The position numbers and the translations under genes are program-made. Below the pieces are notes generated by a model. That model was not told the origin of the DNA, did no database searches, and saw nothing but the letters and a program-made list of their open reading frames with translations. Below, piece by piece: positions 52,813 through 61,602 of a DNA stretch of 64,000 nt. The stretch's first letter is position 1. Every line of letters begins with the position of its first letter. The stretch spans positions 186,001 through 250,000 of the forward strand of contig NZ_ABOX02000002.1 of NCBI RefSeq assembly GCF_000172555.1, in the 5' to 3' direction. Source of the DNA: Pedosphaera parvula Ellin514. Its GTDB lineage: Bacteria; Verrucomicrobiota; Verrucomicrobiia; Limisphaerales; Pedosphaeraceae.

Positions 52813-55377
52813 ATGAAAAAGTTGCTCCTCAGATGTGATTTTTCGCCGGGGGATATAGTCATGTTGACGGCGGCGGTCCGGGATTTGCATTTCTGTTATC
52901 CCGGGCAGTTTTTAACCGATGTGCGGACTTCGTGTCCGGACATTTGGGACAACAACCCGCATATCAGCCCTCTCCGGGAGGAGGATTCGGAGGTCCAATC
53001 GTTGGATTGTACCTATCCTTTAATCGATCGTTGTAATGAGACTCCCTACCATTGTTTGCATGGCTTCATTGAATTCCTTAACGAGAAACTTGGTTTATCA
53101 ATAAAGCCGACGGCTTTTAAAGGTGATATTCATCTCAATGAGCAGGAGAAAGCGTGGTACTCCCAGGTTCATGAATTAACAGGACACGATACGCCTTTTT
53201 GGATAGTGGCTGCAGGGGGGAAGTACGACGTCACCATCAAATGGTGGGAAACGAGCCGTTATCAGGAAGTTCTAGACTATTTTCGAGGAAAGATTCAGTT
53301 TGTGCAAGTTGGGAGCTCCGGACATCACCATCCCAAACTGCAAGGGGCGATTGATCTTCGCGGGCGGACCACGCTCCGAGAATTGATTCGGTTGGTCTAC
53401 CATGCTCAAGGTGTGCTTTGCCCGGTGACGGGTCTGATGCATCTGGCTGCGGCAGTGGAAACCAAAAACAGCTCAATTAATCGCCCCTGTGTCGTTGTGG
53501 CTGGTGCACGTGAGCCTGCCCACTGGGAGGCCTATCCTGAACACCAGTTTATCCACACCAACGGCATCTTGTCCTGTGGTTCGAATGGTGGGTGTTGGAA
53601 GGACCGCGTTTTGCCTTTGAGGGATGGTAATGAACGGGACAACCCGGAGCGCTTATGCACCAACGTGGTGGGGGAACTTCCCCGGTGCATGGACATGATC
53701 ACATCCGTTGAGGTTGTCCGTCGAATCGAGTTATACTTTTCCGGGGGAAAGATCGACTATCTTTCCAGCAAACAGCGAATTGCTGCCAGACGTGGAGTAA
53801 TCAAGACCCACAGGGACGCTTTTGATCAGGAGTCATTAAATCTTCACAATGCTGGAATGGCTTGCGATCGGTTTTTAAATCAGATCGTCTCATACCCTGA
53901 TCGGTTTTCAGGGCGGGGCATTGTCATCTGTGCCGGGGGGGTGAGGTATTTCACAAACGCCTGGGTCTGCATTCACATGCTAAGGCTCCGGGGCTGCAAG
54001 TTGCCAATACAAGTCTGGCATTTGGGAGAGAAAGAGATGGACCCCGAGATGGCAAATCTTCTGCTTCCTCTTGGAGTTAAATGCATTGATGCATACAAGA
54101 TGCGGGAACGATTTCCTGCTCGAATTTTGAATGGCTGGGAGCTTAAAGCGTATGCGATGCTTCACTCCCCATTTGAGGAAGTCCTTTTTTTGGATGCCGA
54201 CAATGTTCCGATAGTCAACCCGGAATTTCTGTTCGATACGCCACAATACCGGGAAACGGGTGCGATTTTTTGGCCTGACTATGACCAGGGGAAGAACGAA
54301 AAGAAACAAACGATCTGGAAAAGTTGTGGGTTGCGCCAGCCACAAGAACCGGAATTTGAAACCGGCCAGATGGTGGTCGATAAAAAACGCTGTTGGGTTG
54401 CGCTCTCGTTATGCATGTGGTTCAACGAGAATTCTGATTTTTATTATAATTATATTTATGGAGACAAGGAGACTTTCCACCTGGCCTTCAGGAAAGCAGG
54501 AAAATCCTATGCTTTGGTGCCCAAGCCGGTTTATTCGCTGCAAGGGACAATGTGTCAGCACGATTTTAAAGGGCGACGCATATTTCAGCATCGAAACTCC
54601 GATAAATGGGATTTGTTTCTCTGGAACCAATGCATAAAGGGTTTTCGATTCGAAAGGGAATGCCTGGGTTTTTTAGCCAACCTGCGGAAGGTTTGGGATG
54701 GCAGATCAGGGGCAACCAACAAAGCAATGCTGAAGGCACTGCGGCCTGCCAGGCGCAAACATAAAAATTTGAGCATGGAGGCCGTAATGATTTCGTTCGA
54801 GGAATCGAAACGGTGCCGGAGGCAGTCGCTGCAAAATCTCGATGCCACGGATTGGGCTCGCGGAGTTGTGCATGTGCAAATCGAGAAATCCCGGGACAAT
54901 CATAATTGTGAACAAAGGCTGGCTGACTGTGCCTATCTGGCCTTAAAGGAAAGTTTGCGCAGAAATGCTGATTATATTCTTCTGCTGGAAGATGCGGTGG
55001 AGTTTAATCTCCATATCAGGCATAACCTGGAGCAGTGGAGCTTTTTGAAATCTGGATTGATTGCCGTCGCTGGCTTGTGCAATCCGGGAGTTAGAGAGCT
55101 GGCGTGCGATATCCAAAACAACGCCCGCATCGTTGATTCGGATCGTCACTTTGAAAGTGCGGCCTTTCTCTTTTCAAGAGAGGCCGTGGTTCACCTCGTC
55201 ACTCACTGGAAAGAAGTAAACGGGACGTGGCACAATAAAATTGCCTATTTAGCAAGCGAGTTCAAAAAACGAATTTTGTTCCACGTTCCGTCACTGGTTC
55301 AGCGAATCGTCCGCGAACCAGCCCAGGGTAGAGTTTTGAAGCCAGCAGTGGATTTTGATTTTAATTGGAAAGCGTAG
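52813..55377 (+). CDS. Three-domain glycosyltransferase (GT9-like, GT71/GT8-like, GT25-like)
   Basis: This 854-residue protein has no signal peptide and appears to fuse three transferase domains. Residues 1-310 resemble GT9 heptosyltransferases (CDFSPGDIVMLTAAVRDL, GVLCPVTGLMHLAAAV). Residues about 350-640 resemble MNN1-like GT71 or GT8 enzymes, with the metal-binding DxD in LFLDADNVPIVNP and an ETGQMVVDK motif. Residues about 650-854 resemble GT25-type enzymes (MISFEESKRCRRQSLQNL, LLLEDAVEFN). It is preceded by the Ser-Pro peptide ORF and followed by a Ser/Thr kinase gene. A cytoplasmic enzyme building a short glycan on a peptide or lipid is possible. Domain family labels are from memory of motifs. 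Confidence 0.72.
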   Translation: MKKLLLRCDFSPGDIVMLTAAVRDLHFCYPGQFLTDVRTSCPDIWDNNPHISPLREEDSEVQSLDCTYPLIDRCNETPYHCLHGFIEFLNEKLGLSIKPTAFKGDIHLNEQEKAWYSQVHELTGHDTPFWIVAAGGKYDVTIKWWETSRYQEVLDYFRGKIQFVQVGSSGHHHPKLQGAIDLRGRTTLRELIRLVYHAQGVLCPVTGLMHLAAAVETKNSSINRPCVVVAGAREPAHWEAYPEHQFIHTNGILSCGSNGGCWKDRVLPLRDGNERDNPERLCTNVVGELPRCMDMITSVEVVRRIELYFSGGKIDYLSSKQRIAARRGVIKTHRDAFDQESLNLHNAGMACDRFLNQIVSYPDRFSGRGIVICAGGVRYFTNAWVCIHMLRLRGCKLPIQVWHLGEKEMDPEMANLLLPLGVKCIDAYKMRERFPARILNGWELKAYAMLHSPFEEVLFLDADNVPIVNPEFLFDTPQYRETGAIFWPDYDQGKNEKKQTIWKSCGLRQPQEPEFETGQMVVDKKRCWVALSLCMWFNENSDFYYNYIYGDKETFHLAFRKAGKSYALVPKPVYSLQGTMCQHDFKGRRIFQHRNSDKWDLFLWNQCIKGFRFERECLGFLANLRKVWDGRSGATNKAMLKALRPARRKHKNLSMEAVMISFEESKRCRRQSLQNLDATDWARGVVHVQIEKSRDNHNCEQRLADCAYLALKESLRRNADYILLLEDAVEFNLHIRHNLEQWSFLKSGLIAVAGLCNPGVRELACDIQNNARIVDSDRHFESAAFLFSREAVVHLVTHWKEVNGTWHNKIAYLASEFKKRILFHVPSLVQRIVREPAQGRVLKPAVDFDFNWKA

Positions 55378-55485
55378 GTGGTTTTCTCACCAGATAATCT
55401 GTCGGCAGCCGGGGCCTGGAAAATAGTGTTGCAGTTGGGTTCAAGCACGATTTAACTCTGTTCAGTCCACCGCTGCGAAAAGGGA

Positions 55486-58380
55486 ATGGATTCAAAAGCA
55501 CATTTCATAGGTCAGCAGCTTGCAGGCAAACTCGAGGATAATAATCCGTCGGGAGAGGACTGTCAGCAGCCTGTCACCGTTCCTGACCATACATTGCTCA
55601 AGTGTATTGGTCGCGGAAGTTATGGAACGGTGTGGCTTGCGCGCAACATGATGGGCAACTTTCGCGCGGTAAAGGTGGTTTTCCGGAGTTCCTTTCAGAA
55701 TCAACGACCCTTTGAGAGAGAATTGGCAGGGATTAGAAAATTTGAACCCATTTCGCGTTCGTACGAAGGCTTCATCGATGTGTTACACGTGGGTATCAAT
55801 GAGAGTGAAGGGTACTTTTATTATGTCATGGAACCCGGAGATGACATGGTTTCAGGGCAGAATATTGACCCTGAAAAGTATGTCCCTAAAACTCTCAGCA
55901 AAGAAATTTCGCTGCGTGGAAAATTACCAGTGGAGGTTTGTCTGCAGAGCGGATTGGCGTTAAGCCAGGCGTTATGGGAACTTCACAAGCATGGGCTTGT
56001 CCATCGCGACGTAAAGCCGGCGAATATCATTTTCGTAAACGGTGTGGCCAAACTGGCGGATATCGGACTGGTGGCGGAGGCCAAAGAAGCCCAGTCCTAT
56101 GTTGGTACAGAAGGCTTCATTCCACCGGAAGGTCCTGGTACACCTCAGGCGGATATTTTCAGCCTTGGCAAGGTGCTTTATGAGGCGGCTACGGGAAAGG
56201 ATAGACAGGATTTTCCAGAGCTTCCCACCAGGGTCGATGAATTGCCTGATGCGCGTGGTTTTCTTGAGCTCAACGAAGTCATTCTTCACGCATGCAAACG
56301 TGACAGATCTGAGCGGTACCAATCTGCGTGGGATATGCATGCGGACCTGGTGGTGCTGGCGAACGGAAAATCGGTTAAACGACTGAAGCAGTTGGAAAGG
56401 CGAGTCACCGTCTTAAAACGGGTTGCGGGAATTTCAAGCCTGGTTCTGCTGCTGGTATTTGCTGTAAGTTACCAGGCGTATCGTGAATGGGCCAGGGTGG
56501 TCGAGAATCGTGAACGTCAGGTGGGCGCCAATGTGGCCTATGGCAATCGGGCAATGGATTCCGGTGATTTGCTCCATGCTTTGCCATATTTTGCCGAAGC
56601 TCTGCGGTTGGACGAGCACGGGAAGCAACAAAATATTCGCGATCGTCTGAGATTTGGGGTTGTGCTGGCGCATTGTCCGAAGCTCACGCAGCTATGGTCT
56701 GAAGGCCAGGAGATCGATGATGCCGAATTCAGTTCGGACGGAAAAAGGATCGTGGTTGCGGAGTATAATGGAGCAGCGAGGATTTACGAGCTTCCGACTG
56801 GAGGAACTTCTGGCAAGACGTGTGGAGCAGGAACCCGGCTGAGGAGTGCAGCCTTCAGTCCTGATGGAAAGTATATTGTTACGAGTGGGGAGGATGGTTA
56901 TGCAAGGATCTGGGATGCCAATAATTTGGAGAGAATCGACGACTTGCCCCATCCAGGTCCAGTCTATCATTCAAGTTTTAATTTCGATGGCTCAAGGCTG
57001 ATTACTGCGTGCGGTGATGGTAACGCCCGTGTATGGAATTTCAAAACCAGGAAGCAAGACCTCATCATCAAACATGGCACAAATGACGTATGTTTTGCCG
57101 CTTTTAGTGGTGACGGACGGTTGATTGTAACTACTGGCTATGACTATACCGCCCGAATTTGGGATGCGGTGGATGGACATGCCAAAGCCCCGCCGTTAAG
57201 ACATAAAAGCTGGGTCATCTACGCTGCCTTCAGCCCCGATAACGAAAAGTTGGCAACTGCATCCTGGGACCGTTCAGCACGTGTCTGGGAAACTGGAACG
57301 GGCAGGCAAATTTTGCCAGACATGAACCATCTTGACGGAGTAGGCAGTGTGGAGTTCAGCCCCGATGGCAGAATGATCCTGACTGCCAGTTTTGATGGTA
57401 CGGCGCGGCTCTGGCATGCCGATACCCTCGCACCGCTGGGTTCGAATCCACTGCTACGCCACCGGCAACGCGTTTCGCGTGCTTCTTTTGGCCATGATGG
57501 ACACACGATTTTAACGGCTTCCATCGATGGTACAGTGAGAATTTGGGATCTGGCTTCAGGCGCGCTGCCCATTCCGGTTCCTTCTGTTTCGTTGAGCGAT
57601 GATGGCAGTCGATACCTGGCGGTCACCAATGGCATTTTTCAAGTTCGGGAGACCATTTCTGACCGCCCTATTTCGACCCTGGTAAACACTGGCCATGCCG
57701 TGGACAAGGCTGAACTTGGTTGCCATGGATATTTTGTCCTAGGCATGTCGGAAATCCGGAGCAACTCCGCTTCAACCAATCACCTGCTTCAATTTTGGGA
57801 CGCAAACACTGGACAAGTCCTCGCTTCCGGGCTTGAACTCACGAATTCCTTTTCAGGAATGGCGTTTAGTGGCGAGGGGAAGCGCCTGGCCATTTTTAGA
57901 GAAGGTTCAGCGCAAATCTGGGATATTGTCACACGAAAGCCAATCTCTCCCTGGTTGCAGCATGACGAAAGAATCAGTTCCGCCATTTTTAATTCGGATG
58001 CAACTCTCCTGGCGACTGTCAGTGGAAGCAAGCTCCGGTTGTGGAATGTTCAAAGTGGCAAACTACTGTTTGAACCGTTGAAGCATCTGACCCGGGTAAA
58101 ATTTGCGGAGTTCAGTCCCGATGGATCCCTGATTATAACAGGTTGTCAGGACGATCAGTTCACGAAGTGTTATGCACAGGTGTGGAGCGTTGCCACCGGA
58201 CTGCCCGTCGGACCCCAGCTTGGGCACAACGATGGTGTGATTTCCGCATCTTTCAGTCCTGACGGACGACGGGTGGTGACCGGCAGCGAGGACTTCACAG
58301 CCATGGAATGGGACTTTGCAACCGGTCAAAAACTCATACCCGATCTTCGTCACGAAATCAGTCAAAAGCGCGGATTTTAG
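55486..58380 (+). CDS. Membrane Ser/Thr protein kinase with C-terminal WD40 propeller, 3' end disrupted
   Basis: This 964-residue protein has a Hanks-type kinase domain (about 35-290): glycine loop GRGSYGTV, Lys63, catalytic loop HRDVKPAN (Asp175) and ADIGL (Asp192, in place of DFG). A membrane span lies near 312-332, then a short tetratricopeptide-like stretch and about ten WD40 repeats (DARIWD, ARVWETGTGR, FSPDGR), probably outside the membrane. The frame stops at 58380 inside what should be another repeat. Typical family tail sequence continues in shifting frames to 58842. The kinase half is intact. Pairing with the ECF sigma factor upstream is typical of the phylum. Confidence 0.85.
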   Translation: MDSKAHFIGQQLAGKLEDNNPSGEDCQQPVTVPDHTLLKCIGRGSYGTVWLARNMMGNFRAVKVVFRSSFQNQRPFERELAGIRKFEPISRSYEGFIDVLHVGINESEGYFYYVMEPGDDMVSGQNIDPEKYVPKTLSKEISLRGKLPVEVCLQSGLALSQALWELHKHGLVHRDVKPANIIFVNGVAKLADIGLVAEAKEAQSYVGTEGFIPPEGPGTPQADIFSLGKVLYEAATGKDRQDFPELPTRVDELPDARGFLELNEVILHACKRDRSERYQSAWDMHADLVVLANGKSVKRLKQLERRVTVLKRVAGISSLVLLLVFAVSYQAYREWARVVENRERQVGANVAYGNRAMDSGDLLHALPYFAEALRLDEHGKQQNIRDRLRFGVVLAHCPKLTQLWSEGQEIDDAEFSSDGKRIVVAEYNGAARIYELPTGGTSGKTCGAGTRLRSAAFSPDGKYIVTSGEDGYARIWDANNLERIDDLPHPGPVYHSSFNFDGSRLITACGDGNARVWNFKTRKQDLIIKHGTNDVCFAAFSGDGRLIVTTGYDYTARIWDAVDGHAKAPPLRHKSWVIYAAFSPDNEKLATASWDRSARVWETGTGRQILPDMNHLDGVGSVEFSPDGRMILTASFDGTARLWHADTLAPLGSNPLLRHRQRVSRASFGHDGHTILTASIDGTVRIWDLASGALPIPVPSVSLSDDGSRYLAVTNGIFQVRETISDRPISTLVNTGHAVDKAELGCHGYFVLGMSEIRSNSASTNHLLQFWDANTGQVLASGLELTNSFSGMAFSGEGKRLAIFREGSAQIWDIVTRKPISPWLQHDERISSAIFNSDATLLATVSGSKLRLWNVQSGKLLFEPLKHLTRVKFAEFSPDGSLIITGCQDDQFTKCYAQVWSVATGLPVGPQLGHNDGVISASFSPDGRRVVTGSEDFTAMEWDFATGQKLIPDLRHEISQKRGF

Positions 58381-58842
58381 TCCTAATGGCAATGGATTCT
58401 GACCGCCAGCCAGATAGACGGCCCGCCTTTGGAGTTGCGCAGACGGGTGATCCAATGACTCTCTTTCCATCATTTATCACCTTGGTGAATCAAAATTCCT
58501 GGGTGATGGTGTACGGTGCTCACGTCAGATATCCGCGGCAGGAGTTGGGTATGGCATCTTCCGAGCATCTCCATTCCAACGGCCGATCTAAGAGATTTGG
58601 CGCGACTACTCTCCGGGGATACCGTCAGTTCATCCACTTCGATGGAGGGTGCTCCTCTGAGTCAGTTGGAGCTGTGGCAAAGGTTGCGGAGCAAATATCC
58701 TTCCTATTTTGTGACGACTACTGGAGATGTGAAGGCATGGCATGAATTTCAACTGGCGGAGAGCGAACTTGAAGAGAATTCTCTCGGTTCAAACTTTCAT
58801 AAGAGCCGACTCTCAGCCCTTTTATTTAATGGCAATCCCTGA
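58381..58842 (+). pseudogene. Out-of-frame remnant of the kinase C-terminal region
   Basis: Family-like sequence continues past the kinase stop in alternating frames: ADFSPNG (frame +2 relative to position 1), WILTASQIDGPPLELRRRV (kinase frame), LVNQNSWVMVYGAHVR (third frame), then HLPSISIPTADLRDLARLL and LWQRLRSKYPSYFVTTTGD back in the kinase frame to 58842. About four single-base changes in some 180 bp, with net shift zero, explain this. The final piece alone forms an open frame from GTG 58516. Real decay and poor sequence quality are both possible. Confidence 0.75.
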
Positions 58843-58941
58843 TTTCGAGGTGTCAACCTCCGGGATCACTGCATCCAGGGAAGGTGGCACTTTGAACTTA
58901 TTTACTTCCCATTCCACCCAATCGCAAAAAGTTAAAAATAA

Positions 58942-58970
58942 TTGAAAGATCAGGGCTGTCTGGAACGTAT
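58942..58970 (+). promoter_or_regulatory. Promoter-like element C (TTGAAAGAT ... ACGTAT), non-coding
   Basis: TTGAAA (58942-58947) and ACGTAT (58965-58970) are 17 nt apart, with GAT extending the first hexamer and TATAGATAAC after the second. This matches elements A (51589) and B (59225). No gene follows before the terminator at 59300, so a transcript from here would be non-coding, about 360 nt long. Confidence 0.55.
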
Positions 58971-59224
58971 TATAGATAACGAGAATTGCAGACTTGAAAT
59001 GCCATCGGTCCGGTTTTGTTGGCAACCAACGCATATTGCAGGGCTAGAGGCTGCAGGAATTGAAGGTTTTTAGTCGGCAACGCCAGGGAGGTGGGAACAA
59101 AATTAAACCACCGTTCTATTCTGGCCGGGAGTTTCTGGTTTTGGCTTCCTAAACCTGCAGAATTTTCCGAAAACAGTTGGGCTGGGCTATTTTTTTAATG
59201 TTTTGTGAAAATATTTTCATTTTT

Positions 59225-59253
59225 GTGAAAGATTGCAGCTTTTCAACACGTAT
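59225..59253 (+). promoter_or_regulatory. Promoter-like element B (GTGAAAGAT ... ACGTAT) in front of a candidate small RNA
   Basis: GTGAAA (59225-59230) and ACGTAT (59248-59253) are 17 nt apart. The stretch shares CTTTT and flanking bases with element A as well. Upstream lie a second TTTTGTGAAA exactly 20 bp away (59201-59210 and 59221-59230) and the 14-bp palindrome TGAAAATATTTTCA (59206-59219), which could be a regulator site. Confidence 0.6.
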
Positions 59254-59259
59254 TAATAT

Positions 59260-59334
59260 TAACGCGGGATATTCCTAAATTTCTCCCGCAAATAACAATG
59301 GCCAGCTTCCAAGGAGGCTGGCCTTTCATTTTTT
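59260..59334 (+). ncRNA. Candidate small RNA of about 75 nt with two hairpins
   Basis: A start about 7-8 nt after the ACGTAT of element B and the terminator at 59300-59334 define a transcript of about 75 nt. It has a first hairpin GCGGGA (59264-59269) / TCCCGC (59284-59289), an A-rich single-stranded link (AAATAACAAT), and the terminator hairpin. No open frame fits. It lies between the broken kinase tail and the DAHP synthase gene, which is on the other strand. Confidence 0.55.
59300..59334 (+). terminator. Intrinsic terminator
   Basis: GGCCAGC (59300-59306) pairs with GCTGGCC (59317-59323); TTCC and GGA bases inside extend the stem. The T-rich run TTTCATTTTTT follows directly. The orientation is plus strand. 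No protein gene ends nearby, which supports a non-coding transcript upstream. Confidence 0.85.
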
Positions 59335-59591
59335 GGGATCATTGAGCTTTGAGCCAGGCTCGATATGTTTGTTCTTCTGGTAAACAATCCATTGACATGC
59401 ATTCAGCCTGGTTAATCGATTTGTGCATGGTTCTGCTATACGATGGCAGCGACCTCGTACAGGTTGCATAATTGCCAGCAACAAGTCCAAGGTGTGGAAT
59501 AGATCGCGAACAACATTCCCATTGATGGACAGCGATTCTTCCGGGTGAAGATTGTGCCTTGAGCAGGAGAGGGGTTGTTGATCAACTTTTG

Positions 59592-59617
59592 GGCTCAGGT
59601 GTTTGTGCACCTGAGCC
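59592..59617 (-). terminator. Perfect 10-bp hairpin behind the DAHP synthase gene
   Basis: GGCTCAGGTG (59592-59601) and CACCTGAGCC (59608-59617) are exact inverted repeats with a 6-nt loop, 33 nt after the DAHP synthase stop codon on the minus strand. No T-run follows, so it may end transcription with help from a factor or protect the 3' end. The stretch from here to 59335 shows nothing else. Confidence 0.6.
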
Positions 59618-59650
59618 TTGCTACCAGGAGTGAATTGGCAGGATAAATGG

Positions 59651-60724
59651 TTATGCGTACTCGCTTTGCTGCTGCTTCGCCCGAACATTTTGGCCAGCCG
59701 CCCAACGAATCATTCTTTCCGTTGCATCCCAGCCGAGACAGGCGTCGGTAACGGAGACTCCGTACTTTAGTTCGTCCAGGTTCCTGGGAATCGACTGGCT
59801 TCCTTCCTGCAAATAGCTTTCGACCATCAGAGCCACCACCGAGCGGGTGCCGGTTGCCCGTTGTTCAATCACACTGCGCCATACGTCCTCCTGCCGGGCA
59901 TGTTGTTTGCCCGAGTTAGCATGGCTGCAATCGACCATCATCACTGGAGGAAGTCCGGCTTTTACCAGGCTTGCCTCTGCGTCACGGATACTTTCGGCGT
60001 CGTAGTTCGTGCGCAGCCGGCCGCCGCGGAGGACAACGTGACCGGCAGGATTGCCGTTCGTGCGCACGATGCCGGTAAAGCCATCCTGATCGATGCCAAG
60101 AAAACTGTGAGGTCGCATCGCTGCACCCATTGCATCAATGGCAATTTGCAAGCTCCCGTCAGTGCCATTTTTGAAGCCGACCGGCATTGACAGACCGCTC
60201 GCCATTTCGCGATGGGTTTGGGACTCCGTTGTGCGTGCGCCAATGGCGGCCCAACTGATCAAGTCAGCGATGTATTGGGGAACAATGGGATCGAGAAATT
60301 CAGTGGCAGCAGGGAGCCCCATGCTCGTGATTTCGAGCAGCAGCTGTCGTGCCTTTTTAAGCCCCGTCTCAATGTCATAGGTGTTGTCGAGCCGGGGATC
60401 ATTGATGAGCCCTTTCCAGCCGACCGTTGTGCGCGGTTTTTCGAAATAAACGCGCATAACAATTTCCAGATGTTCCGCAAGTTCCTGGCGCAGAACATTC
60501 AGCTTGCGGGCATATTCCAAGGCGCCATCGACATCGTGAATGGAGCAGGGGCCCACAACCACGAGCAGCCGCGAATCTTTTTGTTGGAGTATGGCTTCAA
60601 TGTTTTTACGACCGCGCAAAACAGTCGAGTTTGCAACTTCGGTCGCCGGCAGCTGCGCCTTCAATGCGCGCGGTGGTGACAACCGGACTATTTCTTTAAC
60701 ATGCAAATCTTGAGTCGGAACCAT
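59651..60724 (-). CDS. 3-deoxy-7-phosphoheptulonate (DAHP) synthase, class I
   Basis: This enzyme of about 357 residues condenses phosphoenolpyruvate and erythrose 4-phosphate, the first step of the shikimate pathway to aromatic amino acids. It has the AroF/AroG/AroH signatures [67 protein letters not shown] and [11 protein letters not shown]. Start ATG 60724 ([12 protein letters not shown]) is preferred; the frame is open to 60745. Length is normal (about 350). It is monocistronic. Feedback specificity cannot be read from the sequence. Confidence 0.97.
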   Translation of the reverse strand: MVPTQDLHVKEIVRLSPPRALKAQLPATEVANSTVLRGRKNIEAILQQKDSRLLVVVGPCSIHDVDGALEYARKLNVLRQELAEHLEIVMRVYFEKPRTTVGWKGLINDPRLDNTYDIETGLKKARQLLLEITSMGLPAATEFLDPIVPQYIADLISWAAIGARTTESQTHREMASGLSMPVGFKNGTDGSLQIAIDAMGAAMRPHSFLGIDQDGFTGIVRTNGNPAGHVVLRGGRLRTNYDAESIRDAEASLVKAGLPPVMMVDCSHANSGKQHARQEDVWRSVIEQRATGTRSVVALMVESYLQEGSQSIPRNLDELKYGVSVTDACLGWDATERMIRWAAGQNVRAKQQQSEYA

Positions 60725-60821
60725 CAGCCAAGTGTAGCATGACAATAAATCGATGAAAGCCCTAACATATGTTTTCTAACAATCTCCTCCCCTCGGTGGT
60801 AAGCTGTTCATAGAGAAAATA

Positions 60822-61181
60822 TTACGCTCCGCCACGCCGATCCTTAAGAACTGCATATTTGACAGTATTGAACCGAGCGAATTCCAAAAGTTGGAGTGGG
60901 TGAAACTCCACAATTGATACTGATTGACCTGTCTTGGGAGATACAACGAAGGTTGCCGCCATTTTTGCCACCTCTGGTGGTATTTTTGGTTCAGCAGGGC
61001 GCAGCAAAACTGGCCTTGCCAAATGTATTGATACCAAGGGTAAACTACGGACAGTTTCCAACCAGCTTTGGGGCAGAACTTTCAGAGTTTGCCGGCAAAT
61101 AATAAATACTTCGCCAGTGCCTTGCGCTCTCACCTGGCAAGGTAAAGCGGCAGGAAGGATATCAATGGAGTTGTGTGGCAA
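60822..61181 (-). CDS. Uncertain small ORF behind the receiver gene
   Basis: This 119-codon minus-strand frame overlaps the end of the receiver gene by 20 nt. It has no recognised domain; the middle (LETVRSLPLVSIHLARPVLL) is hydrophobic, and the end is basic (YAVLKDRRGGA). An opposing plus-strand frame of 86 codons covers part of the same DNA, so neither is certain. Overlap with the receiver and shared strand favour this one slightly. It may be non-coding. Confidence 0.25.
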   Translation of the reverse strand: MPHNSIDILPAALPCQVRAQGTGEVFIICRQTLKVLPQSWLETVRSLPLVSIHLARPVLLRPAEPKIPPEVAKMAATFVVSPKTGQSVSIVEFHPLQLLEFARFNTVKYAVLKDRRGGA

Positions 61182-61584
61182 TATTGTTGATTAAACATGC
61201 GAGCAGATCAGGATTTTCGATTTTGCGGACCCAGGCTTGCGCCCCCAGCTGAATCAAGTGGTTGCAATAATCGGACATGAAGACGCCGCCCAGAACAATT
61301 ACTTGCATGGTCATTTCAGGGTGATTTCTTACCCAATTCAACACACCTGGAGCCTGCCCCCCAGGCAGGATGGCATCCATCAGGAGGAGATCCGGAAGGA
61401 GGTGTTGGGATCGATTGTGGTATGGAATTTCACCTTGCAAATAGGCCATGAGTGCATCGTTTGAGTGGACCTCACCCACCAGCCTCCACTTCGAATACTG
61501 GTGAATAGCAGTTTTCAGCATGCAGCACTCTTGGTCTGCGTCATCCGCGATGAGAACATGATACGGTTTTTCTGTATGGTTCAT
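61162..61584 (-). CDS. Single-domain response regulator (receiver only)
   Basis: This protein of about 140 residues is a stand-alone receiver: acidic pocket IADDADQE, phosphoacceptor in DLLLMDAILPGG, Thr/Ser-type position replaced in VIVLGGVF, and Lys in AWVRKIENP. There is no DNA-binding output domain, so it may work in a phosphorelay or by protein contact. ATG 61584 is chosen; GTG 61602 extends the frame by six codons and overlaps the AAGGAG sequence. No kinase gene is next to it. Confidence 0.8.
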   Translation of the reverse strand: MNHTEKPYHVLIADDADQECCMLKTAIHQYSKWRLVGEVHSNDALMAYLQGEIPYHNRSQHLLPDLLLMDAILPGGQAPGVLNWVRNHPEMTMQVIVLGGVFMSDYCNHLIQLGAQAWVRKIENPDLLACLINNIATQLH

Positions 61585-61602
61585 GGTAATTTTTTGTTTC
61601 AC

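Noticed and set aside
57437-57452. TGGGTTCGAATCCACT looks like a tRNA T-arm
   Set aside because: It lies inside the WD40 part of the kinase gene in frame, and no matching acceptor, D or anticodon stems surround it.
60934-61194. 86-codon plus-strand open frame opposite the unknown ORF behind the receiver
   Set aside because: It runs through the 3' end of the receiver gene on the other strand and has no recognised features. The minus-strand frame is slightly more plausible.
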